Origin: Nitrospirota bacterium
GTDB lineage: Bacteria; Nitrospirota; Nitrospiria; Nitrospirales; NS-4
Direction: 5' to 3'
Length of the DNA stretch: 6,789 bases
Assembly: GCA_005877525.1 (NCBI GenBank)
Contig: VBON01000091.1
Coordinates: 1 to 6,789 of the forward strand
The position numbers were made by a program, and so were the translations under genes. A model generated the notes under the pieces. That model saw nothing but the letters and a program-made list of their open reading frames with translations. It ran no database searches and was not told where the DNA came from. Within the stretch, counting starts at the first letter, position 1, and each line of letters opens with the position of its first letter. Positions 1 through 5,218 of this stretch are shown one piece after another.

Positions 1-414
1 CTTCCACACCCCCAAACGATTGAAGGTGAAGTATTGCGGGTCAACAGCGACAACTATGTCATTCGCGACCTTTCGGGCCGGGATGTTCGCCTCCATGTCG
101 ATAGCACCACCAAGCTGGACGGCAATTTGACCCCCGGGGACAAGGTTATTGCGCGCGTGGTTTCTCCCCCGTCGGACCGTCCGTATGCCTATCCCAGAAT
201 GATTTACAAGCTCAATGGCAGGGAGGCTCTCGAAGGGCAAGTCGTCGCGATCGATGGAAACACCTATGTCGTGCGGGACATTAATGGCGTGGATCACCGG
301 ATCGCTGGCGATAGCGCTACCGCGGGCCCCGGAAACATCGTGGTCGGCGATTATGTGGTGGTCGTCAGAGGCAATGCACCGATGGCGCACGCGGAATCAA
401 TCTCGAAGCGCTAG
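1..414 (+). CDS. Duplicated small beta-domain protein, 5'-truncated by window edge
   Basis: The frame is open from base 1 to a TAG at 412-414, so the 137 residues seen are the C-terminal part of a longer protein. A TTG at 34 is in frame, but it falls inside the first beta-rich repeat, so I do not take it as the start. The visible part holds two copies of one module, at residues about 7-53 and 77-122. Both follow the pattern [I/L]EG-[E/Q]-V, then Y-V-[I/V]-R-D, then [S/N]-G-x-D, and end with a V-G-D or P-G-D turn followed by valine-rich strands. A Pro/Tyr-rich linker (about 54-75) separates them. This resembles small OB- or SH3-like barrels of secreted proteins (DUF5666-like in style), often annotated hypothetical. 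The end 'AESISKR' is a usual terminus for such modules. The export signal, if there is one, lies outside the window. Function is unknown. Confidence 0.75.
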   Translation, partial: LPHPQTIEGEVLRVNSDNYVIRDLSGRDVRLHVDSTTKLDGNLTPGDKVIARVVSPPSDRPYAYPRMIYKLNGREALEGQVVAIDGNTYVVRDINGVDHRIAGDSATAGPGNIVVGDYVVVVRGNAPMAHAESISKR

Positions 415-419
415 CTCAG

Positions 420-434
420 AGCGGCTCTGCCGCT
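420..434 (+). other. Small hairpin directly before the terminator
   Basis: AGCGGC (420-425) and GCCGCT (429-434) form a perfect 6-bp stem with a 3-nt TCT loop. It lies six bases after the stop of the upstream gene and directly abuts the next hairpin. It may stack on the terminator or protect the 3' end of the mRNA. Confidence 0.45.
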
Positions 435-472
435 GAAAGAGCGGGAAGCCCGCAAGGTCTTCCCGCTCTTTC
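435..472 (+). terminator. Likely Rho-independent terminator
   Basis: GAAAGAGCGGGAAG (435-448) and its exact reverse complement (459-472) make a perfect 14-bp stem around a 10-nt loop. The 3' arm ends in a pyrimidine-rich stretch (CTCTTTCCTCTC) rather than a clean T run. The A-rich base of the 5' arm makes it roughly symmetric. It sits 20 bases after the stop of the beta-domain gene, with no facing gene nearby, so it most likely ends that transcript. Confidence 0.7.
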
Positions 473-503
473 CTCTCGCCGAAGCCAAACGATGCCTCGT
501 CTG

Positions 504-556
504 AATCACTAAGCACAAGCGCAACCACATGAAATCACTCAGCAGTTAGCGCAACC
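504..556. repeat. Degenerate direct repeat upstream of the HAD/hpnD operon
   Basis: Copy 1 (504-526) and copy 2 (533-556) share AATCACT, then AGCA, then AGCGCAACC, with one substitution and a 1-nt indel between the blocks. The repeat period is 29-30 bases, close to three helical turns. It lies 33-88 bases upstream of the extended -10 element, so it could be a pair of activator or repressor sites. It could equally be a decayed duplication. The repeat is visible; any binding role is inference. Confidence 0.5.
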
Positions 557-588
557 GTACCTTCCCCCATCTCCAGGTTACGAAAATA

Positions 589-597
589 TGGTATACT
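589..597 (+). promoter_or_regulatory. Extended -10 promoter element for the HAD-btuF-like-hpnD operon
   Basis: TGGTATACT matches the extended -10 form TG-N-TATAAT at all but one position. No convincing TTGACA-like -35 lies 16-18 bases upstream, as is common for extended -10 promoters. The start of transcription would be near 603-605, about 35 bases before the ATG at 640. No other good promoter was seen in the gap. Confidence 0.5.
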
Positions 598-617
598 CCC
601 TCGCCTTTTTGCGAGGG
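598..617 (+). other. Inverted repeat between promoter and HAD start codon
   Basis: CCCTCGC (598-604) and GCGAGGG (611-617) are perfect 7-bp arms around a CTTTTT loop. They lie immediately after the -10 element and across the predicted transcription start. Transcription starting near 604 would lose most of the left arm. This therefore looks more like a DNA-level operator, or an RNA hairpin of an upstream transcript, than a leader attenuator. Confidence 0.45.
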
Positions 618-639
618 CGTGCGTTCGAGATCATTCGGA

Positions 640-1314
640 ATGCTCAAGGCGATTCTCTTCGATTTTGACGGCGTGCTGGTGGATACGGAACCGCTTCACT
701 TGCAGGCGTTCCAGAAGGTTCTGGCCGAGGAAGGCCTCGCCTTGAATGAGCGGGACTACTATGCGAAGTATGTCGGGTTGGACGACAAGGGTTGTTTTCA
801 AGCCGTGCTCTCGGATCACAGCCCTGCTGTGACCGCGGCCATGATTCAGTGCCTGGTCGAACGGAAAGCCAAGCTGCTTTTGGAACACCTGAAGACCAAT
901 CTCAGCGTCTATCCCGGCATCGCGGATTTCGTGGCCATGACCGCTCAACACTATCGGCTTGCGATCGTTTCCGGAGCGCTCCGGCATGAAATTGAATTTA
1001 GCCTGGAGGCCGCCGGTATCCGAAAGCAGTTCCAACACATCACGGCCGCGCAAGACGTCCAAAACGGAAAGCCGGATCCGGAAGGGTATCTGCATACGTT
1101 GGCCGTACTCAACAGGCAATCACCGGTAACGGCTTCCGAATGTCTCGTGATTGAGGACACCATCCCCGGCATCCAAGCGGCCCATGCGGCCGGCATGCGA
1201 TGCCTGGCCGTTTCAAACACCTTCCCGGCAACCGAATTGTCCCTCGCGGATGCGGTCACCTCCACGCTACAAGGCTATGATCTATCCGCCCTTGAGCGGC
1301 GATTCTGGAGTTGA
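640..1314 (+). CDS. HAD-superfamily hydrolase, beta-phosphoglucomutase/phosphatase-like
   Basis: This is a 224-residue cytosolic HAD subclass IA protein, a usual length for the family. All four motifs are present. Motif I is DFDGVLVDTE, with nucleophile Asp8 and acid/base Asp10. Motif II is Ser111 in IVSGA. Motif III is Lys144 in NGKPDP. Motif IV is the acidic pair Glu172/Asp173 in IEDTIPGIQAA. The helical cap lies between motifs I and II, at about residues 16-90. The sequence style is closest to beta-phosphoglucomutase, CbbY and phosphoglycolate phosphatase; the substrate cannot be told from sequence. I chose ATG 640 because the family normally begins a few residues before motif I. An in-frame GTG at 619 adds seven residues and has a purine run (GAGGG) only one base before it, too close to act as a ribosome site. 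It is the first gene of the operon with the btuF-like and hpnD genes, six bases before the next start. Confidence 0.85.
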   Translation: MLKAILFDFDGVLVDTEPLHLQAFQKVLAEEGLALNERDYYAKYVGLDDKGCFQAVLSDHSPAVTAAMIQCLVERKAKLLLEHLKTNLSVYPGIADFVAMTAQHYRLAIVSGALRHEIEFSLEAAGIRKQFQHITAAQDVQNGKPDPEGYLHTLAVLNRQSPVTASECLVIEDTIPGIQAAHAAGMRCLAVSNTFPATELSLADAVTSTLQGYDLSALERRFWS

Positions 1315-1322
1315 GCGGCGAT
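1292..1322. repeat. 12-bp direct repeat across the HAD/btuF-like junction
   Basis: TTGAGCGGCGAT occurs at 1292-1303 and again at 1311-1322, separated by TCTGGAG. The second copy supplies the TGA stop of the HAD gene and the first two bases of the next ATG. The filler supplies GGAG, the likely ribosome site of the next gene. Confidence 0.7.
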
Positions 1323-2229
1323 GAGAATTTGCTCTCTACTTCCCGGTGCCACCGAGGTAGTGGCCGGTCTCGGCCTGACGGACGAGCTCGTCGCGATCAG
1401 TCATGAATGCGACTATCCGCCTGAGATTCGCACCAAGCCGGTGATCATCCAGAGCGTCGTGGATCCCGAGGAGAGCAGCAGCGCGGATATCGATCAACAG
1501 GTGCGAGCGGCGCTCCGCGGCGCAGGCCCTCTTTATCGAATCAATGAGATCCTGCTGCGCCAGATCAACCCTACCCTGATCATTACGCAGGATCTCTGCG
1601 GCGTATGCGCCGTGACTCCTAAGGAGCTTCAGCGGGCGCTATCGGAAATACCAGGTGATCCTCATATCCTCAGCCTGAACGCCTCTAGTTTGGATGATGT
1701 CTTTCAAGACATCGAAATGATCGGCACGGCCACAGGTCGTCGGGAGGCTGCAGCCGGCTGGATCCTCGAGCTAAAAGCCCGTATCGAAAAGGTGCGTACG
1801 GGGGTTGCCGCGGCGCCGCCTCGACCTGTCGTCTGCCTGGAATGGCTGGACCCGCTCTTTAGCGCGGGACATTGGGTCCCAGAGTTGGTCAGGCTTGCCG
1901 GCGGGGTGGATCTCGTAGCCCATGCAGGGACCGAATCCCACGAGATCACTTGGGACAATGTGCGACTCGCTGCTCCGCACGTTCTGATTCTCATGCCGTG
2001 CGGCTTCCGGATCACGCGCACGTTAAGAGAACTTGATCGGCTCACCTCGCGCCCGGGTTGGAAGGACCTTGCAGCTGTGCGCAACGGTGAGGTCTATGCC
2101 GTCGAAGGACCGGCCTATTTCAATCGACCCGGTCCTCGTCTGGTCAATGGCCTGGAACTCTTGGCGCGGCTCTTTCATCCCAGTCGCTTTGGCATGGCGT
2201 TCCCGGAGGGGGCGCAACGAATAACATGA
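1321..2229 (+). CDS. BtuF-like 'cobalamin-binding' protein without signal peptide
   Basis: The 302-residue protein has the bilobed class III periplasmic-binding fold of BtuF/FepB-type proteins (COG0614). It begins directly with the first beta strand (MRICSLLPGATEVV), so there is no signal peptide or lipobox and it is probably cytosolic. Conserved blocks seen are HECDYP (28-33), DLCGVC (91-96), EWLDPLFSAGHW (174-185), MPCGF (225-229) and YFNRPGPRLVNG (266-277). A long helix at about 125-160 links the two lobes. Such proteins are routinely named cobalamin-binding by homology, but ligand and role are largely unproven. The Cys/His-bearing blocks would also suit a metal or haem-like ligand. GGAG at 1307-1310 lies ten bases before the ATG. 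The stop overlaps the hpnD start as ATGA, which points to translational coupling. No BtuC/BtuD transporter genes are adjacent. Confidence 0.8.
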   Translation: MRICSLLPGATEVVAGLGLTDELVAISHECDYPPEIRTKPVIIQSVVDPEESSSADIDQQVRAALRGAGPLYRINEILLRQINPTLIITQDLCGVCAVTPKELQRALSEIPGDPHILSLNASSLDDVFQDIEMIGTATGRREAAAGWILELKARIEKVRTGVAAAPPRPVVCLEWLDPLFSAGHWVPELVRLAGGVDLVAHAGTESHEITWDNVRLAAPHVLILMPCGFRITRTLRELDRLTSRPGWKDLAAVRNGEVYAVEGPAYFNRPGPRLVNGLELLARLFHPSRFGMAFPEGAQRIT

Positions 2230-3101
2230 CGGCGCAAGACGGTCAGCGGTACTGCACGGCCCTCACCAAAAGCAGCGGGAGCAACTTTTACTATTCGTTT
2301 CTGTTCCTGCCCAAAGAGCGTCGGGAGGCGATGTACACGGTGTATGCATTTTGCCGAGACGTGGACAGCATCGTCGATGAGCCGGTTCCCGGATCCGACC
2401 CACGAAAGACTATCGCCGCCCGCCGTGCGGAGCTTGCAGAGATCTATCGGAGCAGTCCATTGCGACCGGCCAGCCTCCCCTCGCCCATCATGGCGTGCTT
2501 AGCGAAGCATATCCGGCGGTTCAACATTCCGCAGGCCTATTTCGACGAGATCATATCCGGTGTGGAGATGGATCTCTCCGTCCATCGCTACCAAACGTTC
2601 GAAGAGCTGTCGACCTATTGCTATCGGGTCGCGTCGGCGGTCGGTCTCGTCTGCCTGAGGATCTTTGGAGCGCTCAGACCTGAATCGGAAGCGTACGCGA
2701 TCAACCTCGGTCTGGCCTTTCAACTGACCAATATCCTGCGTGACGTCAGCACAGACGGCGCCAGAGGAAGAATTTACCTCCCCCAGGAAGACCTCAAGCG
2801 GTTTCACGTTTCCGAGCAGGACATCCTGGACAGGGTGTACAACTCCAGATTCAAAGAGCTCATGGCCTTCGAATGCCAGCGTGCGAGGGAATACTACGCT
2901 CGGGCCGAAAACGCCCTGACGTCGGCCGAGCGGCCGATGCTCCTGCCCGCTGAAATCATGCGGGCGATTTACCACCTCATCCTCGAACAGATCGAGGCCT
3001 CCCACTATCAGGTATTCGGGTCACGCATCAGTCTCCCTCCATGGCGTCGCTTGGCGACCGCCATGAAGGTATGGTTCGCCCTTCGCACGAAACGGAAATA
3101 A
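2226..3101 (+). CDS. hpnD: Presqualene diphosphate synthase HpnD-type (squalene/phytoene synthase family)
   Basis: This is a 291-residue trans-isoprenyl diphosphate synthase. The enzyme would join two farnesyl diphosphates head to head into presqualene diphosphate, the first step of the HpnD-HpnC-HpnE route to squalene for hopanoids. The first Asp-rich motif is DVDSIVDE (Asp47 and Asp51). The second is in QLTNILRDVSTD (Asp173 and Asp177), followed by GRIYLP. Also present are the N-terminal SGSNFYYSFLFLPKERREAM block and YRVASAVGLVCLRIFG (133-148), which favour HpnD over HpnC. Phytoene synthase CrtB is the main alternative. The second motif reads DVSTD where related enzymes usually have DVxED; both metal-binding Asp remain. 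The start overlaps the upstream stop (ATGA). The GGAGG at 2205 is 16 bases away, so coupling probably matters. It ends two bases before a strong hairpin. No other hpn gene is in the window. Confidence 0.85.
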   Translation: MTAQDGQRYCTALTKSSGSNFYYSFLFLPKERREAMYTVYAFCRDVDSIVDEPVPGSDPRKTIAARRAELAEIYRSSPLRPASLPSPIMACLAKHIRRFNIPQAYFDEIISGVEMDLSVHRYQTFEELSTYCYRVASAVGLVCLRIFGALRPESEAYAINLGLAFQLTNILRDVSTDGARGRIYLPQEDLKRFHVSEQDILDRVYNSRFKELMAFECQRAREYYARAENALTSAERPMLLPAEIMRAIYHLILEQIEASHYQVFGSRISLPPWRRLATAMKVWFALRTKRK

Positions 3102-3102
3102 A

Positions 3103-3135
3103 AAGGGCAGGCGCCTGTCAACGGCGCCTGCCCTT
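3103..3135. terminator. Bidirectional terminator between hpnD and cytochrome c genes
   Basis: AAGGGCAGGCGCC (3103-3115) and its exact complement (3123-3135) form a 13-bp GC-rich stem with a 7-nt loop. Read on the minus strand it is followed by TTTATTTCC after the AAGGG-complement, giving a CCCTTTTTATTT tail, a canonical U-tract for the cytochrome gene. On the plus strand the tail is only CCCTTAAATG, a weaker stop for hpnD. The hpnD stop codon TAA (3099-3101) sits in the A-run that forms the minus-strand U-tract. Confidence 0.9.
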
Positions 3136-3153
3136 AAATGACGGTGCGTGGTC

Positions 3154-3594
3154 TTACTGTTTCCCGTCGAAAGTCCGCTCATAGGTGATCGCGTACCAGG
3201 CTTCCTCTTCGGTGACGGCCGTGCCGATCAAAGGCACCATGCCGGTGCCGGCGCTTCCGTTCTTAATGACCCAGAACATTTCCCCATCGGTCCGAAGCTT
3301 ATGGAATTTGGGGTTGGTGAAATTCCGGGGCGTAGGATTCAGGATTGCGCCGGCCGGGCCGTCTCCCTTCCCGCTCAGGCCGTGACAATTAAAGCAGGTG
3401 CCCTTCCCTTCAAAAATCGCTTTCCCCTTCGCGATGTTCTCGGGAGTCTTCGCAATCGGGTTCTTCATCGCCTTGGCGGCGGCCCGTTGATCACCAGGGA
3501 CCCGCGGAACAGTAATATCTTTCTCTTCGGCATACGCCGCCCCGATGAAGGCACAAACTGACAATACCAGCATTCCTGATCTGAAATAGCCCAT
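3154..3594 (-). CDS. Exported monohaem c-type cytochrome
   Basis: The 146-residue precursor has a signal peptide MGYFRSGMLVLSVCAFIGAAYA with likely cleavage after AYA, leaving a mature protein from Glu23 in the periplasm. One haem site CFNCH (Cys67, Cys70, His71) lies in a typical class I cytochrome context (KGKAIFEGKGTCFNCH, then GKGDGPAG). Met119 in GTGMVPL is the probable second axial ligand, and the C-terminal EEAWYAITYERTF helix is usual. It would carry single electrons between periplasmic or membrane redox partners; the partners are not in the window. ATG at 3594 is preferred over the in-frame GTG at 3597. The full AGGAGG (3601-3606) lies six bases before the ATG but only three before the GTG. 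The gene is monocistronic in view, with its own promoter and terminator. Confidence 0.88.
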   Translation of the reverse strand: MGYFRSGMLVLSVCAFIGAAYAEEKDITVPRVPGDQRAAAKAMKNPIAKTPENIAKGKAIFEGKGTCFNCHGLSGKGDGPAGAILNPTPRNFTNPKFHKLRTDGEMFWVIKNGSAGTGMVPLIGTAVTEEEAWYAITYERTFDGKQ

Positions 3595-3606
3595 CACCGC
3601 CCTCCT

Positions 3607-3640
3607 TTTGGTTATGAAAACAGCACTTTGGTTATGAAAA
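3607..3640 (-). repeat. Tandem 14-bp repeat next to the cytochrome ribosome site
   Basis: On the minus strand TTTTCATAACCAAA occurs twice, at 3640-3627 and 3620-3607. The period is exactly 20 bases, about two helical turns. The second copy runs directly into the AGGAGG ribosome site. It lies in the predicted 5' leader, so it could act in RNA (protein or sRNA site, ribosomal standby) or as DNA sites downstream of the promoter. Confidence 0.75.
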
Positions 3641-3652
3641 GACCACCCAACT

Positions 3653-3671
3653 ACACTAAAGAAACACTAAA
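3653..3671 (-). repeat. Two ACACTAAA repeats with 11-bp period in the cytochrome leader
   Basis: ACACTAAA (plus-strand reading) lies at 3653-3660 and 3664-3671, one helical turn apart. It reads TTTAGTGT in the cytochrome mRNA. It is short enough to be chance, but it lies next to the 14-bp tandem repeat in the same leader. Confidence 0.45.
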
Positions 3672-3702
3672 AACCTGCCGATAAAGGCCTAAAAAGCGGG
3701 CC

Positions 3703-3726
3703 CACTATAACGTGCAGTCTATAGTG
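3703..3726. promoter_or_regulatory. Inverted repeat overlapping the cytochrome promoter (candidate operator)
   Basis: CACTATA (3703-3709) and TATAGTG (3720-3726) are perfect 7-bp arms, 17 bp centre to centre. One arm covers the -10 box and the other abuts the -35 box. A dimeric regulator bound here would block polymerase. No known consensus is recognised. Confidence 0.5.
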
Positions 3727-3732
3727 TGTCAA
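3704..3732 (-). promoter_or_regulatory. Sigma70-type promoter of the cytochrome c gene
   Basis: On the minus strand there is a perfect -35 TTGACA (3732-3727), a 17-nt spacer and a -10 TATAGT (3709-3704, five of six matches). Transcription would begin near 3697, giving a leader of about 100 nt before the ATG at 3594. This is one of the two clearest promoter sets in the window, alongside the divergent bioF/TPR pair. Confidence 0.8.
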
Positions 3733-3937
3733 TGCCACAATTCGGTGTGCAGGGCTTATGCCAAAGTATAACCGGTTGAGATCCTACGGAAGTGATCGCG
3801 TGAATCATAATTCGGAAGTGTTCATGCCGGACCTCGGGCACTCTTGGCCGCAGAACAGGCATGACTTCGCCGAAAGACGGCGATTCCCTTGCTTTCACTC
3901 AGTCGATCCTTTAAAGTAACTTCCCAGCGGAGGAACC
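3733..3937. other. Rest of the divergent intergenic region, mostly empty
   Basis: No gene or clear RNA is seen. There is a 6-bp hairpin TCGCCG/CGGCGA (3867-3872 and 3878-3883, AAAGA loop). CGGAAGTG occurs twice (3787-3794, 3813-3820). There is a TATAAC box at 3767-3772 without a partner. A weak plus-strand promoter candidate for the transglycosylase is TTGCTT (3889-3894), 17 nt, then TAAAGT (3912-3917). Confidence 0.4.
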
Positions 3938-5179
3938 ATGCGCCTGTTCCTGGCCATTTCAACGATCGCAGTAATGGGGGTGGCTCTGATGCCCCTTGAA
4001 GGCCACGCCTTCGCGCCGGAATATCAACTGGACGCCACTCTGTCCTCCACTTCTCCCGCGGCGTCCTTTACAGACGCGCTGGAGAACAGCCTTACTTTTG
4101 AACATGTTGAGCTCGCGGAATCGTCCCCGTCAGGCCGCTCCGCTCTGGACCCGCAGGCCCTTGAAGAGAGAGTCAGTATTCCTCCAACGGCTGTGCCGAT
4201 GTTGCAGGACGCGATTGGGAATCTTGACTTGAACGTCCCGACGATACGGACGGCCAAGGTCGATCGCCATGTGCAATTTTTCAGTTATCAGATCCGGGAC
4301 CGATTTGAGCAATGGCTCAGCCGATTTGAGCGGTATCGACCGAGCGTGCAGAACATTTTTACGGAGTTCAAGCTGCCCGTCGATTTAGTGTTTCTCTCCC
4401 TGGTCGAGAGCGGGTTTAACACCAACGCGGTCTCACGGGCAAAGGCGGTCGGCCCTTGGCAATTTATGAAGCCTACAGCGAAAATCTATGGGTTGCGCGT
4501 TGACAGTTGGGTGGACGAGCAGCGAGATCCGGTTAAATCGACGTTTGCAGCCGCTCAATACCTGCGGGATCTTTATCAGCTCTTCGGTTCCTGGCCTTTG
4601 GCGATGGCCGCCTATAACGCCGGAGAAGGCAAGGTAGGGCGGTCGATGGCCCGCCTGAAAATCAAAGATGCTGACTTCTGGTCCTTGCTCGATACGAGGC
4701 TCTTACGGGCTGAAACCAAAGAATATGTGCCCCGCTTTGTGGCGGCGGCCCAGATCGCGAAGGATCCAAGCCGATTTGGATTCAATATTCTCCCGCAGAC
4801 GCCAGTCGAATACGAGGAGGTGGCGATCACGCGCCAAGTCCATTTGAAGGCCGCGGCCAAAGCCGCCGGTGTTTCCTTTGAAGAAATGAAAAGCCTGAAT
4901 CCGGAACTCCGACGGGATATGACCCCCCCCGATCCCCTATACATCCTGAAGGTTCCAGTGGGGACGAAGGCGACCATGTTTGCGAATCTTTCGACTTACC
5001 AGGCCCTGTATCCGGCGGTATATCATGATGCCAAACGCCCTCTGTTGCGGGCACGCGGGAAAGACAAGCTTGGCCTGTCTCGCCTTGGACAGGCTCGCCC
5101 CCACAAATCACCCGATTGGCTCCCCACCGGCAAGCCCGGACGGGGCAAACCCCAAGTCCTCGCGAAAGCCTCCCGTTAA
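3938..5179 (+). CDS. MltD-like lytic murein transglycosylase, exported
   Basis: The 413-residue protein starts with a signal peptide (MRLFLAISTIAVMGVALMPLEGHAFA region, cleavage near 24-26; no lipobox). A low-complexity segment (about 27-75) leads to the MltD-type helical region (105-150). The SLT domain (about 143-250) carries catalytic Glu157 in LVESGFN, AVGPWQFM (170-177) and AAYNAGEGKV (224-233). It would cleave the MurNAc-GlcNAc bond with 1,6-anhydro product formation in the periplasm. Residues about 292-345 (VAITRQVHLKAAAKAAGVSFEEMKSLNPEL) form a degenerate LysM-like segment that probably aids glycan binding. The tail (365-413) is Arg/Lys/Pro-rich and likely disordered or wall-associated. 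GGAGG at 3929-3933 is four bases before the ATG and fixes the start. No other wall gene is adjacent. A C8 run lies in the LysM-like part. Confidence 0.88.
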   Translation: MRLFLAISTIAVMGVALMPLEGHAFAPEYQLDATLSSTSPAASFTDALENSLTFEHVELAESSPSGRSALDPQALEERVSIPPTAVPMLQDAIGNLDLNVPTIRTAKVDRHVQFFSYQIRDRFEQWLSRFERYRPSVQNIFTEFKLPVDLVFLSLVESGFNTNAVSRAKAVGPWQFMKPTAKIYGLRVDSWVDEQRDPVKSTFAAAQYLRDLYQLFGSWPLAMAAYNAGEGKVGRSMARLKIKDADFWSLLDTRLLRAETKEYVPRFVAAAQIAKDPSRFGFNILPQTPVEYEEVAITRQVHLKAAAKAAGVSFEEMKSLNPELRRDMTPPDPLYILKVPVGTKATMFANLSTYQALYPAVYHDAKRPLLRARGKDKLGLSRLGQARPHKSPDWLPTGKPGRGKPQVLAKASR

Positions 5180-5218
5180 GCTCTTCGGCGACTCACTGTC
5201 GATTCTTTGCTGATTCCT
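5180..5218. other. Short convergent gap without a clear terminator
   Basis: Only a 4-bp CGAC/GTCG stem (5189-5201) followed by the T-rich GATTCTTTGC is seen between the two facing stop codons. Transcripts from both sides may therefore overlap or rely on Rho. Confidence 0.4.

Noticed and set aside
34..36. TTG as start of the first gene
   Set aside because: The frame is open to base 1, and TTG falls inside the first strand of repeat 1, which matches repeat 2 upstream of it. The true start is outside the window.
2499..3005. 168-codon minus-strand frame inside hpnD
   Set aside because: It is a shadow of a well-conserved synthase gene and has no motifs or ribosome site of its own.
3148..3561. 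137-codon plus-strand frame opposite the cytochrome gene
   Set aside because: It is the antisense of a clear c-type cytochrome with signal peptide, CxxCH and ribosome site. The translated product has no recognisable domain.
3732..3779. Short ATG frame of 15 codons in the divergent gap
   Set aside because: It is very short, has no ribosome site and shows no sign of conservation.
4300..4331. CCGATTTGAGC repeated at a 21-bp period
   Set aside because: It is in frame, encoding RFEQWLS-RFERY in a helical region typical of MltD-like proteins. It is most simply a coding coincidence or small in-frame duplication.
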